Below, in pieces: positions 17,241 through 26,034 of a DNA stretch of 62,021 bases (the stretch's first letter is position 1; each line of letters opens with the position of its first letter). Below the pieces are notes generated by a model. It saw only the letters and a program-made list of their open reading frames with translations. It did no database searches and was not told the origin of the DNA. Made by a program: the position numbers and the translations under genes. This DNA is from an uncultured Bacteroidales bacterium (GTDB lineage: Bacteria; Bacteroidota; Bacteroidia; Bacteroidales; JAUNSR01): positions 1-62,021 of the forward strand of contig CAMTON010000009.1 of NCBI GenBank assembly GCA_947074105.1, written 5' to 3'.

Positions 17241-18194
17241 ATGAAAATCGTAGTACTAGACGGATACACTCTTAATCCGGGAGATCTTGACTGGGCTCCC
17301 CTGAAGGAACTTGGTGATGTTACGATCTATGACCGAACAGAACTTTCACAGGTTATAGAGCGCGCAAAAGATGCCGAAGCTATTCTTACAAATAAAGTTG
17401 TGATAACGAGAGAAGAGATAGAACAGCTTCCAAAACTTAAATATATAGGTGTTCTGGCAACAGGATATAATATAGTGGATCTTAAAGCTGCTCATGAAGA
17501 AGAGATAGTTGTGACCAACATTCCGGCCTATGCGACAATGTCGGTTGCACAGATGGTTTTCGCCCATATTCTCAACATTTCAAATCAGGTTGCTTTACAT
17601 TCTCAGCTTGTAAAACAGGGAGAATGGTCGAAAAGCAAAGATTTCTGTTTTTGGCGGACACCGCAGCATGAACTTGCCGGTTATACACTTGGTATAATTG
17701 GGCTTGGTAATACAGGTATGGCTACGGCTAAAATCGGTCTTGCCTTCGGAATGAAGATTAAAGCATTTACTTCCAGAAAAAGAGATCTTCCCGAAGGTGT
17801 TGAAGCGGTAAGTCTTGACGAACTTTATACCACAAGCGACTATCTGTCATTGCATTGTCCGTTAAATCCCACTACCCATAATCTTATAAACAGGTTCAGC
17901 ATTGACAAAATGAAGAATAGTGTGGTGATAATAAATACCGGACGTGGCGGTCTTATAAATGAAGAGGATCTTGCGCAGGCTCTTAATGAAGGAAGAATAG
18001 CCGCGGCAGGTCTTGATGTATTGGTTACAGAGCCTCCGAAGTCTGACAATCCTCTTATTAAAGCAAAAAACTGTTATATAACGCCTCATATAGCGTGGGC
18101 TACATTTGAAGCAAGAGGAAGACTACTGAATATGGCAGTCGAAAATCTTAAACTTTATATGAATAATACTATAGTAAATCAGGTTACGATGTAA
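17241..18194 (+). CDS. D-2-hydroxyacid dehydrogenase (glycerate dehydrogenase-like)
   Basis: A 317-residue NAD(P)-dependent D-2-hydroxyacid dehydrogenase. The Rossmann motif is GIIGLGNTGMATAKIGLAFGM (dinucleotide-binding glycines GLGNTG). Catalytic Arg lies in INTGRGGLINEEDL, Glu in VTEPPKSDNPL, and His in ITPHIAWATFEAR. This PHIAW block is typical of glycerate/hydroxypyruvate reductases, which interconvert hydroxypyruvate and D-glycerate. Exact substrate is not certain. The stop codon lies inside the stem of the terminator. Confidence 0.88.
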   Translation: MKIVVLDGYTLNPGDLDWAPLKELGDVTIYDRTELSQVIERAKDAEAILTNKVVITREEIEQLPKLKYIGVLATGYNIVDLKAAHEEEIVVTNIPAYATMSVAQMVFAHILNISNQVALHSQLVKQGEWSKSKDFCFWRTPQHELAGYTLGIIGLGNTGMATAKIGLAFGMKIKAFTSRKRDLPEGVEAVSLDELYTTSDYLSLHCPLNPTTHNLINRFSIDKMKNSVVIINTGRGGLINEEDLAQALNEGRIAAAGLDVLVTEPPKSDNPLIKAKNCYITPHIAWATFEARGRLLNMAVENLKLYMNNTIVNQVTM

Positions 18195-18206
18195 CCTGAT
18201 TTTTTA
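18177..18206 (+). terminator. Terminator overlapping the dehydrogenase stop codon
   Basis: An 11-base inverted repeat (18177-18187 and 18191-18201) with a 3-base loop and a following T run. The TAA stop at 18192-18194 is part of the 3' arm. It also lies between convergent genes. Confidence 0.8.
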
Positions 18207-18216
18207 TTTGATATTT

Positions 18217-18594
18217 TTATTTCACTGCAATACACTCAATCTCTACAAGTGCTCCTTTCGGAAGTTCTTTAACGGCAAACGCTGAACGTGCAGGAAAATC
18301 TCCTTCAAAATAAGAACTGTAGATTTCATTCATATCTGCAAACAAAGACATATCGGCAAGGAAAACCGTTGTTTTTACGATAGCAGCAGTTGTAAGATTA
18401 ACTTCTGCAAGAATATTTCTGATGTTTTCAAACGACTGTTTTGTCTGCTCTTTGATTCCGCCATCAGGGAAAGCGCCTGTAGCAGGATCTATCGGAAGCT
18501 GACCGGAAACAAAAATCATACCATTGGCTTCGATTGCCTGACTGTAAGGGCCGATAGCAGCCGGAGCATTTGGAGAACAAATAACTTTTTTCAT
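18217..18594 (-). CDS. ridA: RidA/YjgF/UK114 family reactive-imine deaminase
   Basis: A 125-residue RidA-family protein that hydrolyses reactive enamine/imine intermediates made by PLP enzymes such as threonine dehydratase. The trimer-interface and active-site segments are PNAPAAIGPYSQAI, FVSGQLPIDPATG, FPARSAFAVKELPKGALVEIECIAV; the Arg in PARSAF is the carboxylate-binding residue. I chose ATG 18594 (MKKVICS), because the ORF start at 18621 falls inside the -7 element and lies outside the fold. The gene is monocistronic. Confidence 0.93.
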   Translation of the reverse strand: MKKVICSPNAPAAIGPYSQAIEANGMIFVSGQLPIDPATGAFPDGGIKEQTKQSFENIRNILAEVNLTTAAIVKTTVFLADMSLFADMNEIYSSYFEGDFPARSAFAVKELPKGALVEIECIAVK

Positions 18595-18618
18595 AATCTT
18601 TTTAATTTTAACGTTCGG

Positions 18619-18626
18619 CAAATATA
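18619..18626 (-). promoter_or_regulatory. -7 element of ridA
   Basis: The minus strand reads TATATTTG, matching TAnnTTTG, 25 bases before the ridA ATG. It lies just beyond the terminator of rlmB, so ridA has its own promoter. Confidence 0.5.
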
Positions 18627-18632
18627 AAATAA

Positions 18633-18673
18633 ATGCCCGTAAAATGATATTGTAATTATCATTTTACGGGCAT
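18633..18673 (-). terminator. Terminator of rlmB
   Basis: A perfect 17-base inverted repeat (18633-18649 and 18657-18673) with a 7-base loop. On the minus strand it is followed by an AT-rich tract. It lies 30 bases after the rlmB stop codon. Confidence 0.8.
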
Positions 18674-18702
18674 AATATATGATTAAATTCTTTTACAGAG
18701 AA

Positions 18703-19452
18703 TTATTCACAGGCATTCAGGCGCTGGCGCACACACTCGTATATCAATACTCCGGCAGCAACTGAAACGTTAAGAGAGCCAATCTCTCCGAACATAGGTA
18801 TAGAAACAAGAGAATCACATATTCTCAGGTTTTCATTGCTTATTCCGGTATCTTCTGAACCCATTACGATTGCCACAGGATCTAGATAGTCGTTTGTCTT
18901 AGTATAATTCTTTTCAGTCTTCTCTGTTGCCGCTACAAGTTTATAGCCGGAATCCTTAAGAAAACGAAGTGCTGAATTTACACTTTTCTCACGACATACC
19001 GGGATATGATGAAGTGCTCCCGCAGAAGTCTTAACAGCATCAGCATTTACAGATACACTTCCTTTTTCAGGAATAACAATAGCATCTACACCGGCACATT
19101 CGCATGTACGGGCAATAGCTCCGAAGTTACGTACATCTGTAAGTCCGTCAAGAACTACGATACACGGAAGACGACCGTCTTCGTAGAAAACAGGGACAAG
19201 ATCTTCAAGTTTCTGATATGTTACGGCAGAAAGATAGGCGATAACACCCTGATGATTTTTTCTTGTCACACGGTTGATCTTTTCAAGCGGTACGCGCTGA
19301 ACCGGGATTCCCGCTTCTTTGATTGCCATGAAGAGTTCTTTCGCAAGCTCGCCTTCAAGACCTATTTTTACAAGTACTTTATCTACCTGTTTGCCGGCCT
19401 GAATCGCTTCAATCACGGCTCTTATTCCAAATATTGTTTCGCTTTTATTCAT
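18703..19452 (-). CDS. rlmB: 23S rRNA (guanosine-2'-O)-methyltransferase, TrmH/SpoU family
   Basis: A 249-residue SpoU/TrmH-family methyltransferase. The N-terminal substrate-binding domain begins IFGIRAVIEAI. The knotted SAM-binding domain shows the three SpoU motifs: VRNFGAIARTCECAGVDAIV, AIVMGSEDTGIS, and SIPMFGEIGSLNVSVAAGVLIYE. Length and motif set fit RlmB, which methylates G2251 of 23S rRNA. Other SpoU paralogues are possible. It follows recN by 26 bases on the same strand and ends in a strong terminator. Confidence 0.85.
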   Translation of the reverse strand: MNKSETIFGIRAVIEAIQAGKQVDKVLVKIGLEGELAKELFMAIKEAGIPVQRVPLEKINRVTRKNHQGVIAYLSAVTYQKLEDLVPVFYEDGRLPCIVVLDGLTDVRNFGAIARTCECAGVDAIVIPEKGSVSVNADAVKTSAGALHHIPVCREKSVNSALRFLKDSGYKLVAATEKTEKNYTKTNDYLDPVAIVMGSEDTGISNENLRICDSLVSIPMFGEIGSLNVSVAAGVLIYECVRQRLNACE

Positions 19453-19478
19453 TATATGGTTTATATGAAAATTTATTC

Positions 19479-21149
19479 TTAATGTTTTTTATTCTGTGCT
19501 ATAAGCACTCGTGCATTTTCCTTTGCCTGCTCCGTCAATACTGCACCTGAAAGCATTCTTGCAACTTCATCAACGCGTTCATCAGGAGACAGCTGGACGA
19601 TATGGGTTGAAGTGCCATGTTCATTGTCCGTTTTATATACTTTGAAATGATTGTCTCCTTTAGCGGCTACCTGAGGCAGATGAGATATAGTGACAACCTG
19701 CATAAAACCGGACATACGTTTCATTATGTCTCCCATCTTATCGGCTATCTCGCCTGATACTCCGGTATCAACCTCATCAAAAATGATTGTCGGAAGTGAA
19801 GCATTGCTTGCAATAAGAGATTTTATGACAAGCATAAGACGCGATATCTCACCGCCTGATGCTACATCAACTACAGGCATAAGGGAGTTCTTTTTGTTTG
19901 CAGAGAAAAGATATGAAATGTTGTCAAGTCCGTTTTCATCGAATGTCTTCTTTTCTGTCAGTTCAACTTCAAATCTTGCATTCGGCATTCCAAGCGGCTG
20001 TATCGTCTTCATAAGATCGGAGGCGAAGCGCTTAGAAACCTCTGTTCTTTTAGCAGAAAGCTTTTTACCGACTTTAAGAGTCTTCTCTTCTTTATCTTTT
20101 AGAAGCTTTTCCTGTTTCGCTATATTTTCATCAGAATTGTCAATACTGCTGATTTTCTTTCTTAAAGTTTCTCTGATTTCAATAAGTTCATCAACAGATG
20201 AAACACGGTGTTTCTGCTGTAGATTATAAAGAAGATCAAGTCGTTCACGGATAATATCCATTCTTTCCGGATTAAACTCTATTGAGTCCTGAGCATCTTC
20301 TATTTCGTTGACAAGGTCTTTTAGATCGATATAATCGGAATCAAGTCGCTCAGCGATATCTTCAGCTCTTGAGAAAATTTTCTTAAGCGAAGATGCACGA
20401 CCGGAAGCATCTTTAAGAAGAGATATGACTCCTCCGTCGCTATTATCAAGAATTGAAAGAATGGCATAAAGCGACTGTTTGATATCTTCGGCATTTGAAA
20501 GGATACGAATCTCCTCTTCCATCTGCACCTGCTCTCCTTCTGTAAGATTTGCCTCTTCCAATTGCTCGAACTGAAAACGTAGATAATCTGCTTCTTCAAG
20601 AGATTTATCAAGAGCCTCTTTCATCTGTTTCAGCTCAGTCTCGGTTTTCTTATATTCCTTATATTGTTTTTTGTAATCTGAAATAAGATTATTGTTTCCT
20701 GCAATTGCATCAATTACACGAAGCTGAAAAACGGTATCTCCAAGAAGGAGATTATGATGTTGAGAATGGATATCGATAAGATTTCCCATCAGAGCTTTAA
20801 GCTGCTGAAGAGGAACGGGAGAATCATTGATGAATGCTCTTGATTTACCGGTAGAGAAAAGTTCCCGGCGTATAATGCAGTGTGCATTATCGTAATCAAG
20901 ATCATTTTCTTTGAAATAATCTTCAAGATCATAATAAGAAAGGTCGAATTCACCCTCGATAACACATTTCGTCTCCCCTTCTTTTACGGTTTTCGCATCT
21001 GCGCGGGCACCGAGAATAAGAGAAAGTGCTCCGAGAATAATAGATTTCCCGGCTCCGGTTTCACCGGTAAGAACCGTAAATCCTTTATCGAAACGGATAT
21101 TAAGAGAATCAATTAAAGCGTAATTTTTAATGCTTAATGACTTTATCAT
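19479..21149 (-). CDS. recN: DNA repair protein RecN
   Basis: A 556-residue SMC-like ATPase acting early in double-strand-break repair. Walker A is GETGAGKS (29-36) after LSIKNYALIDSL. A long coiled coil spans about residues 155-375. The ABC signature is VASGGEISRLML and the Walker B region is TIIFDEVDTGVSGEIADKMG. The usual family length is near 550. It is one base from the upstream DUF4835 gene and close to rlmB, a common Bacteroidetes gene order. Confidence 0.95.
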   Translation of the reverse strand: MIKSLSIKNYALIDSLNIRFDKGFTVLTGETGAGKSIILGALSLILGARADAKTVKEGETKCVIEGEFDLSYYDLEDYFKENDLDYDNAHCIIRRELFSTGKSRAFINDSPVPLQQLKALMGNLIDIHSQHHNLLLGDTVFQLRVIDAIAGNNNLISDYKKQYKEYKKTETELKQMKEALDKSLEEADYLRFQFEQLEEANLTEGEQVQMEEEIRILSNAEDIKQSLYAILSILDNSDGGVISLLKDASGRASSLKKIFSRAEDIAERLDSDYIDLKDLVNEIEDAQDSIEFNPERMDIIRERLDLLYNLQQKHRVSSVDELIEIRETLRKKISSIDNSDENIAKQEKLLKDKEEKTLKVGKKLSAKRTEVSKRFASDLMKTIQPLGMPNARFEVELTEKKTFDENGLDNISYLFSANKKNSLMPVVDVASGGEISRLMLVIKSLIASNASLPTIIFDEVDTGVSGEIADKMGDIMKRMSGFMQVVTISHLPQVAAKGDNHFKVYKTDNEHGTSTHIVQLSPDERVDEVARMLSGAVLTEQAKENARVLIAQNKKH

Positions 21150-21150
21150 A

Positions 21151-22089
21151 TTATTTCTGAACTTTTTTTATCTCATCCAGTCGTTTTGTATACGATGGAT
21201 AGATATTAGACAATGTCTTATGTATATTTTCTTTTTCAGAGGCCGAAGATAATGAATAAACATTTATTATCTCATCAAGTTTAGAATCAATAAACACCGT
21301 AAGCAGCGGCGAACGTGAATTAACATCATGAATCGTTGTTATATTACTTATACATTCCGTTATTACTGATTTTCCTTTTTCCGCTCCCTGCGACATTGCA
21401 TCAAGGCCTTTTCTGTGATAGTTATACCATAATTCACGGTAAGGACGCATACTTTCCTCAAGCATTGAATATACAAGTCCGTGACGATTTCTGGGATTAT
21501 CGAATGCTCGCCATCCGGTCTCGCCTATTCCCTGGCAGAGATTTACAATATTCTCAGCCTGTCGGAAATAACCTGTTCCTCCGCCGGGAGAAAATGTATC
21601 GAAATCAACACCGAGAATCATATAGATATAATATGTCACTATGGCAACAAGATTACTTTCCACTGTTTGCTGATTGTAAACTATAGGTTCATTCTCCTGA
21701 TAAGAGAATGTTATATCCGTATCACGGAAGTTGAATGTAGAAGTAGTATATGCGGAATTATATACAGGGCGCCTTGCCTGAACGGTAAGTTCTCCTGCAT
21801 ATGAATCCTGAGATGTCACACTTTTTATTGTGAACAGGAAGCTACAATCAATCTTTTCCACATTGGAAAATTTAGCTTCCGACCATTTATTGTTATTTAT
21901 AAATTCGGTTAGCTCGCTTTCCAGAGTTGTAAACATCTGCTTATATGTACCCTCGATCTGATTGGCATTTATCTTAACCGTAGCATTCAATTCCTGAGAA
22001 AACATATTTGTAACAGGAAGAAGACATAGAGATAAACCTATCATTCTTATTAATGATTTGAGCAGAAATTTCTTTTTTAATACGGTCAT
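21151..22089 (-). CDS. DUF4835 protein, probable type IX secretion component PorD
   Basis: A 312-residue exported protein with a signal peptide ending near FSQ, and a start at ATG 22089 (MTVLKKKF); an upstream ATG at 22116 would add nine hydrophobic residues. The mature part starts ELNATVKINANQIEG and continues with a CSFLFTIKS-like block, typical of DUF4835 proteins. Members of this family are annotated as PorD of the type IX secretion system, and the place between coaBC and recN is the usual one in Bacteroidetes. It is 1 base from recN. I see no other secretion gene in the window, so the role is inferred from family and synteny. Confidence 0.75.
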   Translation of the reverse strand: MTVLKKKFLLKSLIRMIGLSLCLLPVTNMFSQELNATVKINANQIEGTYKQMFTTLESELTEFINNNKWSEAKFSNVEKIDCSFLFTIKSVTSQDSYAGELTVQARRPVYNSAYTTSTFNFRDTDITFSYQENEPIVYNQQTVESNLVAIVTYYIYMILGVDFDTFSPGGGTGYFRQAENIVNLCQGIGETGWRAFDNPRNRHGLVYSMLEESMRPYRELWYNYHRKGLDAMSQGAEKGKSVITECISNITTIHDVNSRSPLLTVFIDSKLDEIINVYSLSSASEKENIHKTLSNIYPSYTKRLDEIKKVQK

Positions 22090-22426
22090 TATAATCAACA
22101 GTTGATTTTCAATCATAAAGCTACAAAGAAAGTTTATTACTTTATTTATGTTTAAATATACAAGTTAATGTTTTTTGGCATTTATATTTTTTAATTGGCA
22201 AAAGCCGGAATCGATCATTATGATTCCATATAAACGTTTTTTATACTCGAAAATATAATATGGCCTTCAGTATATAACGTAATATTAATGATTGTTATTG
22301 TAGATAAGGAGGTTAAAGAATTTTTCGATTAAATAAAAATATGTTAAGATTATTTTTGAAATATAATAGGATATAATTATTTGCTTAAAATAATTATATC
22401 AATATACTGATTATCTCTACTATCCG
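22090..22426. other. AT-rich intergenic stretch
   Basis: About 340 bases between the DUF4835 start codon and the coaBC terminator. It must hold the promoter of the DUF4835-recN-rlmB operon, but I cannot place a convincing -7/-33 pair. No reading frame or repeat stands out. Confidence 0.4.
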
Positions 22427-22463
22427 TAAAAAAATAAGGAAGAACTGTATAGTTCTTCCTTAT
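22427..22463 (-). terminator. Terminator of coaBC
   Basis: A 13-base inverted repeat (22434-22446 and 22451-22463) with a 4-base loop, followed on the minus strand by a run of seven T. It lies 25 bases after the coaBC stop. Confidence 0.88.
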
Positions 22464-22487
22464 ATGATGGTATTCCTTATTTCGATT

Positions 22488-23777
22488 TTAATGTTTATAG
22501 GAAATCATTTCGATAATATCTCTTGCAACCTCCTGTTTTGATTTTAAAGAGAAAGGATATTTATTACCTTTTTTATCAATAATAGTGATTTTATTGGTAT
22601 CCGTCTTGAATCCTGCTCCGGCATCATTCAGAGAATTAAGAACTATAAAATCAAGATTTTTCTTTTTAATCTTTAAAAGAGCATTGTTTTCCTCATCATT
22701 TGTTTCAAGAGCAAAACCGACCAGGATTTGGTCAGCACTTATCTTAGTGCCTAAATCAGCTGCAATATCCGGATTAGGGACAAGACTTATAGCTATCTCC
22801 TCTCCTTCCTTTCGTTTCATTTTAAACTCAGCAACAGATTCAGGACGATAATCCGCAACTGCCGCACAAAGAATAATTATATCCTGATCCTTATATTTAT
22901 CTAGAGCAGCCTGATGCATCTGAACAGCAGATTCAACATCTATTCTTTTTATTGATGAATTAACTGTATTTAAATTCACCGGACCTGAAATCAAAGTTAC
23001 ATTTGCTCCTTTTGCCGCAGCTTCTTCCGCAATAGCATAACCCATTTTTCCGGAAGAATAGTTTCCTATAAAACGAACCGGATCAATCTTTTCAAATGTC
23101 GGACCCGCGGTAATCATTACATTTTTTCCTGCTAGAGTCTTTTTCTCATCTGTAATAATAACCTCTTCAGAATATGCATTATCTGACAGATTTGAATAAG
23201 ATATGTTATTTATGTTCTTATCAGAGTTTTTTTTTTCATCAAAAAACTCTTCCAGTACTTCAATAATCCTTTCAGGCTCTTCCATACGTCCTTTCCCTAT
23301 AAGATGGCTGGCAAGTTCTCCCGATGCAGGTTCAATAATATGATTCCCATATGAGCGAAGACGATCAAGATTTATTTTAGTAGAAGGATGAGCAAACATA
23401 TCAAGATCCATAGCAGGAGCAACAAAAACAGGAGCTTTTGCTGAAAGATATGTAGTTATAAGCATATTATCAGCTATTCCGTTTGCCATCTTACCTATTG
23501 TAGATGCAGTTGCCGGTGCTATAACTACGGCATCAGCCCATAAACCAAGATCTACATGACTGTTCCAGGAACCGCTGTTGGCAGTAAAGAATTCACTGAT
23601 TACGGGTTTCCCTGTTAAAGCAGAAAGAGTGACCGGTGTAATGAATTCTTTCCCGGCAGGAGTCATAATTACCTGAACTTCACATCCCTTTTTCACAAGT
23701 CCTCTGACAAGATATGCGGCCTTATAAGCGGCAATACTTCCGGTAATACCGACTATGATATTTTTTCCTTTTAGCAT
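22488..23777 (-). CDS. coaBC: Bifunctional phosphopantothenoylcysteine decarboxylase / phosphopantothenate-cysteine ligase
   Basis: A 429-residue bifunctional CoA-synthesis enzyme. The N-terminal FMN-binding CoaC domain begins GKNIIVGITGSIAAYKA and contains the catalytic His in NSHVDLGLWADAVVIAPATA and the PAMDLDM loop. The C-terminal CoaB domain (from about residue 213) begins GKNVMITAGPTFEKIDPVRF and includes the NYSSGKMG nucleotide motif. In the CoaC flap, the position of the E. coli catalytic Cys (ACG) is ASH here. I chose ATG 23777 (MLKGKN), since the upstream extension to 23849 is not part of the fold. Confidence 0.93.
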   Translation of the reverse strand: MLKGKNIIVGITGSIAAYKAAYLVRGLVKKGCEVQVIMTPAGKEFITPVTLSALTGKPVISEFFTANSGSWNSHVDLGLWADAVVIAPATASTIGKMANGIADNMLITTYLSAKAPVFVAPAMDLDMFAHPSTKINLDRLRSYGNHIIEPASGELASHLIGKGRMEEPERIIEVLEEFFDEKKNSDKNINNISYSNLSDNAYSEEVIITDEKKTLAGKNVMITAGPTFEKIDPVRFIGNYSSGKMGYAIAEEAAAKGANVTLISGPVNLNTVNSSIKRIDVESAVQMHQAALDKYKDQDIIILCAAVADYRPESVAEFKMKRKEGEEIAISLVPNPDIAADLGTKISADQILVGFALETNDEENNALLKIKKKNLDFIVLNSLNDAGAGFKTDTNKITIIDKKGNKYPFSLKSKQEVARDIIEMISYKH

Positions 23778-23896
23778 TTTCCTTTGATATCTGTTTAAAT
23801 TTCTTATTCGTTTAATAATGTATATTACAGAAGTTCTTAAATCGCACAAACAATTTCACAAACTCTGTTTATTATATTTCTACTGATATTAGTGTA

Positions 23897-24670
23897 TTAT
23901 TTTTTCTTATTAAATCCGCGAAGTTTTATTTCTGTAAGCACTTTTTTAGTGCTGAGAGCGAAATCTCCCTGCATCATCCATCCATAATAACCTATGTCTG
24001 TATTAAAAACATCTTCAACAGGACGCCCTTTATATTTTCCAAAGTTAAAGACCTCAACGCCCTTATCATTGTAAACAATGCGACCTGCAAAATCTACATT
24101 CTTAGTCTGTGTTGTAAAATTCGCAAGGAACTCTATATCGTTTTCAAGATCATTATATTTATCAAGCTGTCCTTTAAGAACTTCATAGGTAGCTCTGGTA
24201 TCAGCTTCTGCACTATGTGCTCCTTCAAGATCCTTATCACAATAAAACTTATAAGCAGCAGATAATGTGCGTTGTTCTTTTTTATGAAATATAGTCTGTA
24301 CGTCTACAAATTTGCGGTTGCTCAGATCAATATCAACTCCGGCACGAAGAATCTCTTCCATCAATAATGGAACATCAAAGCGATTTGAGTTGTAACCTGC
24401 AATATCACAACCTTCAATATCTTTTGCTATAATCTTTGCAAGCTCTTTAAAAGTTGGTTTATCAGCGACCATTTCATCTGTGATTTTATGAATTGCCGTT
24501 GATTCAGGAGGAATAGGCCTTCCGGGATTTACAAGATAAGTAGTTGCGATCTCTTTACCGTTTGGATAAATCTTAAGATAAGAAATCTCGACAATTCTGT
24601 CGCTTATTATATTGATACCCGTTGTTTCCAAATCAAAAAATACAAGCGGGTTTCTTAATTTAAGTTCCAT
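23897..24670 (-). CDS. DEDDh 3'-5' exonuclease (DnaQ-like)
   Basis: A 257-residue exonuclease of the DnaQ superfamily. The acidic residues are Asp13 and Glu15 in FFDLETTG, Asp in GYNSNRFDVPLLMEE, and His plus Asp in HSAEADTRATYEVL. An extra C-terminal part of about 80 residues (VEVFNFGKYKGRPVEDVF) is found in many Bacteroidetes homologues. It lies between coaBC and dnaN, so it may act as proofreading or repair exonuclease near the sliding clamp. Assignment as the true epsilon subunit is not possible from sequence alone. Confidence 0.88.
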   Translation of the reverse strand: MELKLRNPLVFFDLETTGINIISDRIVEISYLKIYPNGKEIATTYLVNPGRPIPPESTAIHKITDEMVADKPTFKELAKIIAKDIEGCDIAGYNSNRFDVPLLMEEILRAGVDIDLSNRKFVDVQTIFHKKEQRTLSAAYKFYCDKDLEGAHSAEADTRATYEVLKGQLDKYNDLENDIEFLANFTTQTKNVDFAGRIVYNDKGVEVFNFGKYKGRPVEDVFNTDIGYYGWMMQGDFALSTKKVLTEIKLRGFNKKK

Positions 24671-24688
24671 AATATGTTTAAAATATAA

Positions 24689-24737
24689 GATGCCGGAAAT
24701 ATATCACGTAAATAAAATGAAATATTTTTCCGGCATC
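24689..24737 (-). terminator. Candidate terminator of dnaN
   Basis: An 11-base inverted repeat (24689-24699 and 24727-24737) with a 27-base loop. The T tract after it on the minus strand is weak, so read-through into the exonuclease gene is plausible. Confidence 0.45.
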
Positions 24738-24766
24738 AATAGAATATAAAATAATAGTTTCTAAAA

Positions 24767-25891
24767 TTAATCAGTAAGCATCATCGGCATAAGAAGCATC
24801 AACAGATCTTCATTCTCTGAATTTTCAACAGGAAGGATAAGACCAGGACGAGAGCCGTCTGCCAGTTCGATAACAATTTCAGAAGAACTGATATAGTTAA
24901 GTATTTCAATAAGGAAAGTCGCTTTGAAACCAATATTCATAGGATCCCCGTTATAATTTATTTCAAGAGACTCTACAGCAGCAGTTGAAAAGTCAATATC
25001 CTGAGCAGATACGATCATTTTATTTTCTGATAGCTGAAGTTTAACAAGTGAACTCGCCGGATTCGCAAATACAGATACACGACGTAAAACGTTCATCAGA
25101 AGAATTCTGTCAACAATAAGTTTAAAAGGATGATTCTGAGGAATTACAGAACCGTAATTAGGGAAACGACCTTCAATAAGACGACAAGTAACTTCATAAT
25201 CAGAGAAAATGAATTTTGCATTACTGTTATCAAAAGTTATTTCGACTTCACCGGAATCTTTACCAAGAATATTTTTAAGAAGATTGGCCGGTTTCTTAGG
25301 TAAAATAAATGCTGCCTTGAATCCGGTTTTAATAGATTCATTTTTAAGACGCACAAGTTTATGAGAGTCAGAAGCAACAAAGACAACTTCTTCCGGGAAA
25401 ATATCAATATAAATACCGTTCATCACAGGACGAAGTTCATCATCTGCTGTTGCGAAAACTGTTCTTGTAATACCGTTAAGAAGAGATGCAGAACTGATTT
25501 TGAAGCTTTCTGAAGTATCGCTCATCGGTTTTTTCTGAGGATATTCAGCACCATCAATACCGATAAAGTTATATTTTCCGTTCTGAAAGAATATTGAAAC
25601 CTCAAGGTTCTCATCGTTTATTTCAAAACTTAGCGGCTGATCAGGCAGTTCTTTCAAAGGATCAAGCAATGTTTTAGCCGGAACAGCAAAAAGCCCGGTT
25701 CCTTCCGATGACAATAATTCAAGCTTAGTAACCATTGTCGTATCACCGTCAGAAGCAGTCAGTGTAAGTGAATTATCTTCTAACTTAAACAAAAAGTTAT
25801 CAAGGATAGCCATTGTATTTTTAGAGTTTATTACTCTGCTTATAGCCTGAAGATGTGATAGGATCACAGCGCTGGATACTTGAAATTTCAT
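24767..25891 (-). CDS. dnaN: DNA polymerase III beta subunit (sliding clamp)
   Basis: A 374-residue sliding clamp that tethers polymerase III to DNA as a ring dimer. Three repeated clamp domains are evident; the first starts MKFQVSSAVILSHLQAISRVINSKNTM. Typical segments include AKTLLDPLKELPD, SDSHKLVRLK, ECRLIEG-like CRLIEGRFPNYGSVIP, and the C-terminal SRPGLILPVE with the final MLLMPMM. Length fits the family. It is not next to dnaA or recF here, as is common in Bacteroidetes. The gene is 143 bases downstream of menE on the same strand. Confidence 0.96.
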   Translation of the reverse strand: MKFQVSSAVILSHLQAISRVINSKNTMAILDNFLFKLEDNSLTLTASDGDTTMVTKLELLSSEGTGLFAVPAKTLLDPLKELPDQPLSFEINDENLEVSIFFQNGKYNFIGIDGAEYPQKKPMSDTSESFKISSASLLNGITRTVFATADDELRPVMNGIYIDIFPEEVVFVASDSHKLVRLKNESIKTGFKAAFILPKKPANLLKNILGKDSGEVEITFDNSNAKFIFSDYEVTCRLIEGRFPNYGSVIPQNHPFKLIVDRILLMNVLRRVSVFANPASSLVKLQLSENKMIVSAQDIDFSTAAVESLEINYNGDPMNIGFKATFLIEILNYISSSEIVIELADGSRPGLILPVENSENEDLLMLLMPMMLTD

Positions 25892-26034
25892 ATATAATTA
25901 TCTTTTTTATTATTCAAAATATGTTGTCACGTAATTTATCTTTTATAAAAACAAAGTAAAACATCATTTATTCGGATATAAATGCATTTTATATTATTTA
26001 TTATCGGGCAAATTTAGTAAAAAATACGAAACTA

